Shown one piece after another: positions 1 to 11,586 of a stretch of DNA of 64,000 nucleotides. The position numbers and the translations under genes were made by a program. The stretch's first letter is position 1; the number at the start of each line of letters is the position of its first letter. The notes beneath the pieces are model-generated. The model had not been told where the DNA came from and made no database searches. It was given only the letters and a program-made list of their open reading frames with translations. The DNA is from Cladorrhinum sp. PSN259 (lineage: Eukaryota; Ascomycota; Sordariomycetes; Sordariales; Podosporaceae): NCBI GenBank assembly GCA_033725935.1, contig MU867121.1, forward strand, positions 124,001 to 188,000, given 5' to 3'.

Positions 1-2619
1 CCTCCCCATTCCTCCTCGCAAGCGCCTCCATCACAAATCTTAAGTTTTGAACCTCCATCTTCAGGTTACTATCCCTAACCTCACAAAACAACCTCGCAAA
101 AACGTGAGCCTCCTCCCTACTCGGTCTCCGTCCATTGTGCAAATTGATCTCAGAACAAGTCATGTAATACCTCATCGTGTCCCAAGGCGAACCAAGATGG
201 TTCCTAACAACCAGATTGACATCCACACCCGAGATATTACCCTCGTGTACCACCTTCTCAAGTAAATACTCCAATACCTCCAAATCAGCCCACCGAGCAG
301 CAACATGCAGGATATTCTCTCCTTCCGCACTAAGCATATCCATTCTCGCTTGCCCTTTGGTAATCAACCTCTCCAATCGTGCAGGCCTGTTTCCCCGTTG
401 TACAGCATAACACAAAAGCGAAGATACTTCCTTTTTTGCTGCCGCTCCCGCCGCCAGAAATAAATCCAGCAACTGATCAAATACTTGATCTGACAAAAAG
501 GGGTTAGAAACCAAGGAATGTACCACACTTTTTCCTTGCCTTGTTTTTCTCATTGCCGTAGTACCGGGATTACTCTTCAGAAGAAGGAGGCGAATTATCT
601 CGAGGTGCGTTTGCGTGGTAAAAATCTCGGAATTATCTTCGGTGATTAGTAATTGAATCGCCATGTTACCAAATGAGTTTTGGATCGTGGGGTCAGCCGA
701 TTGGTCGAGGAGAATTTGAACGCAGGGGAGGGAACGGCTTGCTACGGCGCAGTGGAGGGGTGTGTCGTTTGTGGAGGTGCGGATGTTTATGATTGATCTT
801 CGGTAGGAAGGGGAGGATGATGATAATAAGAGACGGAGCGCGGAGGTGTGTCCTTGGAATGCCGCGTGGTGGATCGGTGTCCACGAGGTGAAGTCTCGGG
901 ATTCAAGTAAAGAGGGCCTCTGGTGGTTGTGGGCGAGTAGATGCTGAATTTGGGGGAGGTTGTTTGACATTACTGCTCGGTGGAGGGGAGGAAAAGGGTC
1001 ATTGGGGGTAATAGGGATGGATGCTGCTGACTCGGGGTGAAAGGAGAGAACGGTGGTGATTGCTGAGTGGAGGGTAATGTTGGATTTGGGGTTCGTGCAC
1101 ACGAGGAGGCGGTTGGCTAGGGTTGTTTCTGTTCTGTGGAGAAAAAGGGAGTTAGTGGATGAGGGTGATAGGATAAAATGTGGTAAATAAGAAACAAACT
1201 CTGATATGCCTGTCCGCCGAAGGATGGGTGTCCAGAATCTTAGAAGAGCCATCAAGACTGCCGGTTCTGCCCACACTATGGCTGCTGATAGCAGGGAGTA
1301 CCCTGGGTCAATCTCGTCGGTGGGGAGAAAGGCTCTCTCCCGAAAGTAACGACAGGTCAAGCTTATGTTGTCTTTGTTAACGAGGTGATACCATGCTGCG
1401 TCGTCTGGCGGCATGAGTCTGGGTACGGTTGCGTGGATGTAAGCTCCATAGCCTGTGAGACTGCTTTCGATGGCTGCTTTAACAGAGGAACAATATCCAC
1501 CGAGCCAGGATGGGAAGTGGTAAGTAAGACTTATAAGGGAAGAGCTGGCGGACGAGTGTCGACAGGCAGATATGTTACATTGGCCCGTGCGGATGACGGG
1601 GGTGGTGTTGTAACTAAGCATGAGAGATCCGAGGAGCGGCTTAAACCAGGACGGGCTTGTTGCTTTCTTCGGCGACGAGTGGCATCGGCAGCGGCAGGAT
1701 GAGTGACACTGGCTGTAGAGAGTCGTCATCACGCTCAGACAGTCGTCAAGCGAAGAAACCTCCTGGCTTATTCTTTTGTGCTCAGTTGATTCTTTCCAGA
1801 CCGTACGGGGACCCGAGTAGGAGCTCCCAGGCTCTACGTAAGTCCTAGCGGTTGAGACGTTGGTTGGGATGCTTGGCAGTGGCCGTTTCCGAGCTCCTTT
1901 GGCTCGTTCCGCTTGCAATAGTTCTTGGAAGCCATCAATACCACTCGCTATTTGCTTTGAGGACGAGTATGAGACTTCCCGTATCTCGAGTAAAAGCTTC
2001 GTCTGCTTCCTGCATACATGTCAGACCTCAGTGATCAAATCACCGCGTGAAGTGCACTAGGAAGTCAACAGTATTGGGGGCTGACTTACTGCTGGCATCT
2101 CATGGTTAAAGCAGCCATGGAGAGTTGCAAATCCAGGCGAACACCCCTGGCGCGGTCACGCAGCTGACCAGCCTTCTTCCGACCCCATAGCCATCGAAAA
2201 GGGTTGAAACGAACCTTATTGACCTTGACAGCACTCGAGACGGACTTGTTGCAGAATTCTTTGAGATCTGACAAAAGACCTTCCAGTTCCAATTTGGACG
2301 CCCAAAGCCGAGATGAGTCGGCGGCAGATAACGGCAGAGAAGAAGTGTCCAGCCCTCCAACCAGACTCTCGATCTCGGCATGAGTGGCGCGTAGTGTTTC
2401 TAGCTGTGCCGAGTAACAACAAAATCAGTTAGGGGGCCATTTTTGCAATCCGTCTTCAAAGTAAGGGGTGGGAACGGGAAGTAGAGTTACCTCGTTCACA
2501 AGTGACATAAACTCTTGCTTCATCTCTGGGAGGGATCTCAGAGTATTGACTATTGATGGGATAGCCTGCAGAATTCTCCCAATGGCCATGAAACTCGCAA
2601 TCGCCCCAATGACTTCCAT
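1..2619 (-). CDS. Ankyrin-repeat protein with fungal STAND-type N-terminal domain (3' end beyond window)
   Basis: Exons read on the minus strand are 2491-2619, 2090-2403, 1200-2009 and <1-1133. The start ATG is at 2619. The N-terminus (MEVIGAIASFMAIGRILQ...) matches the helical fungal N-terminal domain found on STAND/NLR proteins. A middle region follows with two cysteine clusters (CHSSCRCRCH and GQCNISACR). From about 1130 leftward come ankyrin-type repeats such as TPLHCAVASRSLPCVQILLD and NILHVAARWADLEVLEYLLE. I see no Walker A motif, so the usual central NTPase is absent. The third intron (1134-1199, GTTTGT donor, CTAAC branch, CACAG acceptor) is 66 nt and stop-free, so it could also be read through. 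The product is probably a cytosolic scaffold or immune-type protein; its partner is unknown. The C-terminus is cut off by the window edge. Confidence 0.8.
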
Positions 2620-3464
2620 CGTGTATAATTTGCTTTGTGTATGTGATCAATATCTCGATGAGCTGGGAGCAGAGAGGATGTGGTATCTAGGGGAGAAAGA
2701 GCTGACTACCTTGCATGAAAAGATTGGTACATTCAGCCCGTACCCGAGCCTTGCAATCTCAAATCTGCCTCTCCAATATAGAAGGTTGGCTGTGCCCGCA
2801 GCCCTCATTCAGCCTGCAAGATTGAGTATGGATGGAGGTATCACTGCATTGACGATCAGTGTGGGGTTCAACAAACGAAAAAGGCCAAAATGTGACGATG
2901 CGGGGGAGTGAGAGAAACATCAGAAAGCGGGACTGGGTAGTATTAGCTATGCAACTCGCCCTACCTTGCCCCTATTCCCCCCTCTACATGCTGGCATATG
3001 AAGCCAAGGCACCTGCGGTGCTTACGTTTGATGGATCGATCTCCTCTTTCCTCTCAACCCAGCGCTTCCCACCATCTTCCAGATATTTCGCACATGGTTC
3101 AAAGAAAACGATGCTGTAATATATACAACAATACTGTTTTGGGTGTATAGGGGTATCTGGAAAACAGAAACCCAAGCTCGGTTTGCACTTTGAGTGACCA
3201 TGCTATCTTCTATCTCATCTCGCCGTTTCCTAGAAGCCAAAAACAAAAAACCAGCCGGACTGTCCATCAACAAGAAACAAAAAGTGACAGCAAACAGGGG
3301 AGGGGAAGCAATAATAAGCAAAAACAGACAAGCTTTTCTTGCCCGCATTATTCCCAATGCTTAGTCATTTCTACAAGTTACCCACTCATATCCAATCAAT
3401 CGTACTAATACGTGTATCATCCTCCAACCACTGCTCTGCCTTTCGTCCTCTTTCGATAGAACGG
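2620..3464. other. Intergenic: promoter of the ankyrin gene and 3' region of the ubiquitin hydrolase
   Basis: Both neighbours are on the minus strand, so this stretch holds the upstream region of the ankyrin gene (right of 2619) and the 3' region of the ubiquitin hydrolase (left of 3465). Open frames here lack recognisable domains. I see nothing else. Confidence 0.5.
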
Positions 3465-6400
3465 TCAAGTACCCCTCCTCTTCAAATAAATCATATAAGC
3501 TCCCGAACTGAGTCCTCGCGCAGAGTATATCTCCTCAGTCTTATCGTTTGGAGCGACAGGCGCAGGACTGCCAACCTTTACCTTCTCGATGGTCGAGTCG
3601 TTGAGCTTGAGCCAGTCAGTCGGGTCTGCCGATTCAAACTGTCTAACATAGGTAATGTAGTGTCCCGAAGTGGCAGTCTCTCCGAGGTGCACAGTCACAG
3701 CGTAGACATCATATCTAAAACGTCCCGCAAAACGTTGATCCACCCCGTGGGCATTGTCTGGATCCTGCTGCGCCATATATGGTGTGAGATTGACATTTGT
3801 AAAAGGAAACGTCACTGTCATTTCAACTTTTTTGCTTGCCCTAGCCGCCCGGTCCCAGCTGAACCGCTGAAGGTTTATAATGAGACGATCTGGGAGCATA
3901 GCTGGTTTGGTAATGCGCGATTTGCTGCCGGTCTTGCATGTTTCACATGCAGCAGCGTTGGCTTGTTCCTCTTGATCTCGTGCGAGCAAATTATACAGAG
4001 AACATGGGTGGGTTGCGCCCTGCATCGCCACCCCCAAGACGACAAAGCTGTCGAAGGTCCGGGTTTCTGCATTGCAAGTGTTGTTTTGGCACCGTAAGGT
4101 GGTCACGGACAAGCCGCGGAAGTATTTGTCGACAAGTGATGCGTGAGACCGGGACCATCTATTCCAGGAATCAATGGCATTGGCAACGTAGGTGCCGTCT
4201 CCCGGGGTGTACTCTCTGTGTGCTGGTGGAGGTTCGTCACGGTGAATGTTGGTTTCATCGTCAAGCACTGTTAAAATGAACGTAATAAATTCCTGAAGAT
4301 CTTGCTGGTGGCCGCTACCAAATAGGTTCTGGACAGGCGTCTGCGGGCTGTTCTGACTGTGGTATTGTTGCAGATATTTCTAAAAGAAAGTGTTAGTTTT
4401 CGGATTCCAAGTATTTCGGCAAAATTATGTGACATACCATGAATGCTGGAAGCTGAACAACCTTGGTTGACTTCGACTGGAGGTGCTGGAATATCCCCGT
4501 TAAGAAAACCATCATGAGCTGGGGTTGCTGCGTTTCGCTGGCCCTCAACGGCACTCGGTAGGCTTGTCTCCAAGTTTCGCTGGAGAGCTCCATGCTAAAG
4601 CCCCAAGTGGCAAACAATGCCTGTAACAGCGAGTTGGCGTAGCACCAATTTCCTGGGTTATGTATCCCCACCCTGAGAATGGATTCAGCTGGTAGTCTGA
4701 CCTGTTTGTTGAAATACTGCACGTCATCAATATCAGCCAGGCCAGTGTAACTCCTTCGCGGAAGCGCTGGTGGAGGTCTGGCTGGTGGCGAAGATACTGC
4801 TGCGCGTTTAACCCCCGTGACAGGAGAGTACATTGACTCCCCAAGATCTGATACCGGCGGATAGCGACTGAAAAAGTCTTCATATGTCCTGTTAATGGCA
4901 AGGTCCTCCCATCTTTTGACCTCGGCAGCATTCTGTAGAGGGCGAGGAACCCATTTGTGCCGCTGGTTAACGTATTTTTTCGGTGGTGGCTGTGATGCGC
5001 CATATCTATGTGCGACTTTTGTGAAAGAAGACGCTACAGGGTTGCCGGCTTTGACCCATGCATCGAAGCCTCCTGAGAGCAGCCTTGCCATAGGTTTTGG
5101 TTCCACGCGCGGCCCTGTTTGCTGCTCTGCTTGCTGCCCTGCCTGTTGCCCTGCCTGCTGTCCTGCCTGCTGCCCTGCCTGTGGCCGTGGCATGAATCGG
5201 CTAGGAAAATCGTAAAACTCGAGGGCCACGAACATGGCATTTATAGCCTTCTCTTGGGGTGTTTTCGGTGAGGAGTTGACGGTTAGAGAATTCTGATCAT
5301 AAAACACAATTCGGCGGAATGTGTGTCTGTTTTCAAAGAACAGCTGCTCAGTTGTTGGCGCGAGAATCATGCTGTCTGCTATCTGATTCGCTGAAATTTC
5401 CGGTCTGGCAAGCACCTCAGGTTCTATACAGACAACGGGAGCACCGCAGGAGATGTGACCTTGGTCAAAGTCTTCGCGGGTTCTGACGTCGATTACGAGT
5501 ACTGTCTCTAGTTCCAGAGCCGCTTGGAACTCGCTCAGAGTAATATGTTCCCTCGACTGGTCGATCGCTCGATTTATTGCCGCAATTTCGTTAGCACCGA
5601 GGGCCTGGGCCGTAACAAACAATTCAGGGGTTGCAGGAGGCGACTTGGTTCCCTTGGAGACGCTCATTGGGGCCGCTGGGACTGTCCTTGAAAACATGTT
5701 TGGGGTACTAGAAGGGAGCTGGGCCGCCTCATTTGAGATGGTGCCTCTTGGTGGGTTGTAAATGGCGTCTGGTATTTTGGGTAAATCGGCCAAGGTGGCA
5801 TTTTGCGAAAGCTGCGTCGGCGACGTGATCGTCTGCACTGCTTGCTTGTGAGAACTCTGAGTCGAATTCACGCGCAAATTCGCGAATCGCTCAGCGAGCT
5901 GTTGTGCCTGACTGGTACGTGACTCTCCGCCCTGTACAGGATGGAGAACATTGCCGTGAAGACTTTGTGGTTTAGGATGCACAATCGGCTTCGTCTTGGG
6001 CTGCGCTCCTGCTGGCGGGGTTCCTGACAGAGTAGTATCTTTTACTGCTGAGACACCGTTCAAGCCGTTGCCATCCCCATTCCCATTGATACTCCCACTT
6101 GATATTTGTCCGTGGCTTGCTGGCTGGACACCTGTCCTGGCATTATCAGCCTTAATCTCGGCCTTTATGGCCGCAAAGTCCCCATGAACGGCATCTATCT
6201 GCTTCAGCAGACGTTGATAGCGCTCCCATTGTGACTTGTTGTCGTTCTGCATTGACGCCCAACCCTTGATCTTCTTGACCTGGGTTATGAGAACCAAGCT
6301 GGCTCGTATGTAGTCTTTTAGCGCGAAGTCAGGGCGACCAAAGTTCTTGGAGGACTCTGCCTGACGCAGATATGTCTCTGCCAGTTGGAGGACCCTGTCG

Positions 6401-6564
6401 ATAGGGGTATGGGCTTCAATATCCACCGTAACCGAAGTGATGTCGTCGATGTGCGGCAGTGGTCGTTTCCCTCCTTTCCCGCCACTGCTATGTCCATTCA
6501 ACCCCCCGCGCCCTGTGGTGGCGCCGTGGCCTGCCATAACTGTTGAGCCTGGCATTGCGTTCAA
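3465..6564 (-). CDS. Ubiquitin carboxyl-terminal hydrolase, Doa4/Ubp5 type (rhodanese + USP)
   Basis: Two exons, 4438-6564 and 3465-4379, encode 1013 residues; the donor is ATG|GTATGT and the acceptor CTTTTAG. Domains in order: an N-terminal helical USP8-dimerisation/MIT-like segment (about 35-115, IDRVLQLAETYLRQAE), a rhodanese-like domain (about 335-460, VIDVRTREDFDQGHI), and a USP catalytic domain from about 630. The Cys box NPGNWCYANS gives Cys641, the QQD box GHQQDLQEFI lies just after the splice, and the His box GHYITYVRQ gives His949. CxxxxC and CETC pairs suggest the usual zinc-binding fingers. By family it recycles ubiquitin from cargo at the late endosome and supports proteasomal turnover. 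Yeast Doa4 is 926 residues, so the length fits. Oddities: the rhodanese domain shows no catalytic Cys loop, and a Gln/Ala/Gly repeat (AGQQ units, about 5105-5190) separates the domains. It diverges from vps27, a functional partner in ESCRT sorting. Confidence 0.93.
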
Positions 6565-7499
6565 GTCGGGTGGTGTGGTTGGCGTGGTGTACTATTAAGT
6601 GTAGGTGGTATGGGTCGCGCCGTTGAACGCATCGGTAAAAGAGGGCATCAACCACCAGTTAAAAAGCGGACAGCCTCGGGGAACGTCGAAATGCTTCGGG
6701 ACTGGAATGCAGCTCATTCTTTGTGGTCTCGAGTCACTTCTTTGAGCGAGGTTCTAAAGGCGGTCGTATGGCTCTCTTTCTTCCATTGTGCAACAAGACG
6801 TTTTTCTTGGTGGTGGTGACGAATGCGGTCGACGACCGGCGGGATTGCTTATTGTAAGTTAAGCCAAGCACAGCGCTTCAAGTCCACTGAGCCGCCGACT
6901 GCTGAGGGGCCATGAAGGTCCCCAAGGTTCCACTTCACCAAACAAGCTTCTTGGCGGGGTGCTCCCATCCATCATCCAAATGAGCCACACATATGGCGGG
7001 GCACAAATGATTAGGTAATCTGTTGATGGTCTGCCAGCCTGACCCTGACTGCACAGCAGCTGTTGGCAGAAGTTGACATGGGTGTCGCTACGTTTAGCCT
7101 AGCAATCGAGCTCCAGCCCCCCGGCCGGCAAGGGGGGCTCTAAGCCAAGCGGCCCACCATAGGTACGTAACCAACTGCAGGCAGAGACATGCCCAAGTTA
7201 CGCAGTTACAAGTGCAGGGCGCAGTGCAGTGGTTCTCAGAGGACCTCCAACAACCACCATTTCTAGCTCATCCATCTCGAAAGTTACTTGTCCGCGTAAC
7301 TGACATGCGACACACAACCAGCAGACCAGGAATCCATCAATAAGTGCCTTTGCTTGCATGTGTTGAAGACGTAATCGATCCCCGGCTGCTCGATCCCCGT
7401 CCTGACCCAACCCCAAGTTTCCCAGCCGCGCCGCGATTCAGTTCAGGAGCATCTCCAACAGCACCCTTCGACCGGTTCTACATACTCAGCGTCGCCAAG
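6565..7499. promoter_or_regulatory. Shared divergent upstream region of the ubiquitin hydrolase and vps27
   Basis: About 935 nt separate two divergent start codons and must contain both promoters. Two genes of one pathway (ubiquitin-dependent endosomal sorting) face away from each other, so co-expression is possible; that is inference. I found no convincing TATA box or operator and no coding signal. Confidence 0.5.
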
Positions 7500-9419
7500 A
7501 TGATGAGCTGGTGGTCTTCTGGGGCCAACACGGCCTTGGATGAGCAGATAGAGAAGGCGACAAGCAGCAGTCTGTATGTTTGCGTCATCTGTGGTGCCCC
7601 CGTTCAGATCGGGAGACAGTCAAAGAGTGGTGCGCTAACGTGACTTTCCCGGTACAGTGAGGATATTGCCCTAAATCTCGAGATCTCGGATGTGATACGA
7701 TCCAAGACAGTGCAGCCCAAGGAGGCAATGCGCTCCCTCAAGAAGCGTATCAACAACAAGAACCCAAACACCCAACTCAGTGCCCTCAATGTAAGACTTA
7801 TTCACACCAGCACCCGGGGGGCCATACAAACCAGCTAACTTTTCCAGCTCACCGATACCTGTGTAAAGAATGGCGGCTCCCATTTTTTGACCGAGATTGC
7901 GTCGAGAGAGTTTATGGAAAGCATCGTATCGCTCCTCAAAGCAGTTGGCCCTGGCGCCGTCAACGCGACCGTGCGCGATAAGATTCTCGAGCTTATTCAG
8001 TCCTGGGCGACAGCCACCGAGGGTAGATACGATCTATCATATATTGGAGAAGTGTACCGAACACTGCAGCGAGAGGGTTACCAGTTTCCACCAAAGGTCA
8101 GCGTTGCTAGCAGCATGATTGACAGCAGTGCACCGCCCGAGTGGGTAGATTCGGACGTCTGCATGAGATGCAGAACCGCCTTTACATTCACGAACCGAAA
8201 ACACCATTGCAGAAACTGCGGAAACTGCTTCGATCAGCAGTGCTCAAGCAAAACACTTCCACTCCCGCACCTCGGTATACTCCAGCCTGTTCGGGTGGAC
8301 GATGGGTGCTACGCGAAACTTACAGACAAATCTTCGAGAGGCCCTGGGGCCGCTGGCTCTGGAAATGACCGGCAACCCACGCTATACTCGTCGTTTCCCG
8401 CAAAAAATAAGAGTTCAACGATGCAGCCGCGCAACGCTCGTGTGGATGATGGGTTTGACGAAGACCTGAAAAAGGCTCTTGCAATGAGTTTGGAAGAAGT
8501 TAAGAACCACTCCCGGGGCTATGCTCAACCTGCAGTGAATGGCACATCTGTGAGCCCGCCAAAGACCAACCGACAATCTTCAACGAGCAAGGCCGCAGAA
8601 GAGGACGACGCGGACCTCAAGGCCGCCATTGCAGCTTCGTTGGCGGATATGGAGGAACAAAAGAAGAGGCATGCGGCGGCACTCAAGGAGCAGACCACAA
8701 ATGCAGCTTCTTCTTCCACCACCGCACCTCTTGCGCTGCCTAAGAACGACTATGAGCTTACACCAGTGGAGGCCGAAAATATCAACCTTTTTGCCACTTT
8801 GGTTGATCGTCTTCAGACACAGCCCCCTGGCACGATTTTGCGGGAGCCACAAATCCAAGAGTTGTACGATAGCATTGGCACGCTCCGACCCAAGTTGGCA
8901 AGAACATATGGGGAGACGATGAGCAAACATGGTAAGTGTTGCAATTCCAGCTTTTTACTAAACTGCTCTAACGCATCACAGATACACTTCTTGACTTGCA
9001 CGCTAAACTGTCCACCGTTGTGCGGTATTATGATCGAATGCTCGAGGAACGCTTATCCAAAGCATATAGCCAGCATAGCATAGGGGGCTACAATCTCCCG
9101 CCACCAAGACACGCCCAACCCTCTGGACCATACCCATCACTTCCGGGAAACGCGCCAAATCTTGCTGGGCCTGCTGAGAATTTCTACACTGGTGAACAGC
9201 AACAAGAATACCGCCAACCTGTCGGGCACCCATCCTACCCGCAACCGACACCCCAACCGCAGTACGCCCCTTACGATAGACGGGAGTCAGTCGCAGGGCC
9301 TCCCAACGGCCAATATGCCCCGCAACAGATACCTCAACCAACTGGAAATTGGGCCGCTGGGCCCTCTGCCCCGGCACCACACTACAACCAAGTGCCTAGC
9401 TATCCGCCAAGTGAGCCTC

Positions 9420-9454
<35 letters not shown>

Positions 9455-9456
9455 CC

Positions 9457-9513
<57 letters not shown>

Positions 9514-9538
9514 GCCACCATCAGCACAGCAACAACAA

Positions 9539-9572
<34 letters not shown>

Positions 9573-10006
9573 CGCAACAGCCGAGCCAGCCTCAGTTGTC
9601 AGCGCCGGCTCCAGCTGATTCCGTCGGCGCGACCCCCACCGCTGACCCAAGTGCATCATTCTACTTCAACTCACAATCCCAGCAGCAGCCTGTCGCGTCA
9701 GCACCTGACCCATCGCTATCTCCATATCCTAACCTTACTCAGCCCATTCATCAATACCAGCCGTCACTGCCGCAAACACCTGCTTCAGTTCCTGCTCAGC
9801 CATCCCAGCCTCAGCAGGCAGCAGCCACGCAACCGCAGCAGCCATATTGGCAGCATCCAGCAGCTCAACAGACAGCTCTTCCGCCAGTTTGGCAGTCCCA
9901 ACCTCCTCCGGCGGCGTACGCAGGTTATACTCAGGAAGCTTTCCCTTCGGCGCCTCAACACGCACCTAAGCAACCAGTAGTGGAGGAGAGTTTGATTGAT
10001 CTTTAG
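7500..10006 (+). CDS. vps27: ESCRT-0 subunit Vps27 (VHS-FYVE-UIM)
   Basis: Exons 7500-7573, 7658-7790, 7848-8931 and 8982-10006 encode 771 residues. Order: VHS domain (about 1-145, with ALNLEISDVIRSK and NGGSHFLTEIASREF), FYVE finger (168-227: WVDSDVCMRC, RKHHCRNCG, PVRVDDGC), two ubiquitin-interacting motifs (about 272-291 DEDLKKALAMSLEE and 323-342 DADLKAAIAASLAD), a helical segment (about 400-450), then a Pro/Gln-rich tail. The tail holds a long CAA/CAG-coded glutamine tract (about 576-630), PSAP motifs of the kind that bind Vps23/TSG101, and a C-terminal LIDL resembling a clathrin box. By family it binds PI3P and ubiquitinated cargo on endosomes and recruits ESCRT-I. Oddity: the seventh canonical FYVE zinc ligand (RVC) is Asp220. 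The identification is firm. Confidence 0.95.
9418..9580 (+). repeat. CAA/CAG trinucleotide tract in vps27
   Basis: A CAA run followed by alternating CAG/CAA and pure CAG runs encodes glutamine with a few proline and alanine interruptions. It is in frame and is likely to vary in length between strains. Confidence 0.95.
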
Positions 10007-10719
10007 TCCGAGTCATGTCATTCTAGAAGGAATTGATGATAGGTCAAATAATATATTGTGGGATTTCTGAGGTCTTTGGCACGGCGTTTTGGTGGAGGAA
10101 ATACAGGGCTACTGTCAAGGCTCTTTCAAGGCTCTTTCAAGGAATCACGGATAGAGGATCATTTGTATCACATCAGGAGGGGTGACTATGAGTAAACAGT
10201 TAGTGATGGTAAATTGATAGGAGATTGTACCTGACAGGGCCTATTTGATGGCCTCAGAAAACAAGTAGATTCTTTTCTGTTTGTATCGGTTTTGTATTTT
10301 GTATGCAGCACTCTTTGCCCGCCGTGCGTGAACTGATTGAATGTTTGGATGGCTGAGGTAATGAATGGTTGCCTTTAAGCCGGCCAGTTCTCCCCCGAGC
10401 GGCCGAGCCAAGTCCCTTCGAGTGGATGACGGGTCCGATTCAGGAGACGGAGATTTCGGGGCAAAAGTAACATTGGAAGTGGAGACACCGTCCGTCCGGT
10501 CAGGGAGCTGGGGCAAACAAATTCTGGGTGTTGGTTTTCCCGGTTCTTTTACTGAGTCATCGGATACCTAAGTAGTTTGTACAACCACAAGTCCGGTTGA
10601 AGGTATTAGAGGAAATTCATCTTATTATTCTCTCAATAAATTTTCATCGTCTGTTTTTTTTTCTATTTGATTGCGTTATCCTCTACCATCTACACCGCGA
10701 TCGGGCTCACTCAAAAAGG
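10007..10719. other. Intergenic: vps27 3' region and upstream region of the histidine phosphatase
   Basis: AT-rich sequence after the vps27 stop, with a short tandem duplication of AAGGCTCTTTC near 10118-10142. No protein-like reading frame was found. The right part is the promoter side of the next gene. Confidence 0.5.
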
Positions 10720-11586
10720 ATGGCAAAGACATACGTCCACCTGGTCCGCCACGCCCAAGGGTTCCACAACCTCTGCGTAGAGAACCACCAGCTTCGCGAT
10801 CCGGATCTGACGCCCCTGGGCCAGGAACAATGTGCGGCCTTGCAAAAAGATTTCGCGCACCACGGCAAAGTTACGCACTTGGTTGCCTCGCCCCTGAGGA
10901 GAACTATCTATACCTGTTTGCTCTCTTTTGAGCCTGTTGTCGAGCGCGGGGTAAAAGTAGTCGCGTTGCCTGATATTCAGGAGGTTTCGCCTTTTCCCTG
11001 TGATACGGGATCCGAGCCCGAGGATTTACAGAAAGAATTTGGGGCGGACGGAAAGGTGGTGCTTGATTTGGTCAAGGAAGGTTGGAACGATAAGGGGATT
11101 GGGAGCGAGTACGCGCCTGAGATGAGGAAGTTGGAGATCAGAGCTCGGAGGGCTAGGGAGTGGTTTAGGGATTTGGGAAAGAAGGGTGCGGCAGAGGCAG
11201 AGAATGAGGAGGTTAATATTGTTGCTGTTACGCACGGTGGGTTCTTGCATTTTCTGACGGAGGATTGGGACGGGATGGACTTGAATAAGGGGACGGGGTG
11301 GAGCAACTGCGAGTGGAGGAGTTATGAGCTTGTTGAGGAGGGAGCTGAGGTGAAATTGAAGGAGGTTGAGCAGAGTTGGAGGAGGAGGAGAGGGAGCTTG
11401 CAGGGGTTGACTGAGACTGAGCAGATGGGTAAGTTTACTTTCTCGGATGAAATTAGCTTTCTGTTGTTGAACGGTTGTTTGCTAACTGTGCCATTTCTGG
11501 TAGAACTCAGGAGCGCGGTTGGTAAGGAGTTGGAGGATGGGTTTGCCCAGCTCAAGGGGGGTAAGCAGGATGAGAAGAAGGATTAA
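10720..11586 (+). CDS. Histidine phosphatase / phosphoglycerate-mutase family protein
   Basis: Two exons, 10720-11428 and 11504-11586, give 263 residues. The start is the ATG before AKTYVHLVRHAQG; upstream in-frame codons belong to the 5' leader. The catalytic signature RHAQG (nucleophile His11) and a second core motif, VAVTHGG, are present. The spacing fits branch-1 histidine phosphatases of the fungal cytosolic type, which dephosphorylate small phospho-metabolites. The substrate cannot be read from sequence. The intron 11429-11503 has a GTAAGT donor, CTAAC branch and GGTAG acceptor but is exactly 75 nt with no stop, so an unspliced form would add 25 residues. The C-terminus is charged (QDEKKD). 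Confidence 0.88.
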   Translation: MAKTYVHLVRHAQGFHNLCVENHQLRDPDLTPLGQEQCAALQKDFAHHGKVTHLVASPLRRTIYTCLLSFEPVVERGVKVVALPDIQEVSPFPCDTGSEPEDLQKEFGADGKVVLDLVKEGWNDKGIGSEYAPEMRKLEIRARRAREWFRDLGKKGAAEAENEEVNIVAVTHGGFLHFLTEDWDGMDLNKGTGWSNCEWRSYELVEEGAEVKLKEVEQSWRRRRGSLQGLTETEQMGKFTFSDEISFLLLNGCLLTVPFLVELRSAVGKELEDGFAQLKGGKQDEKKD

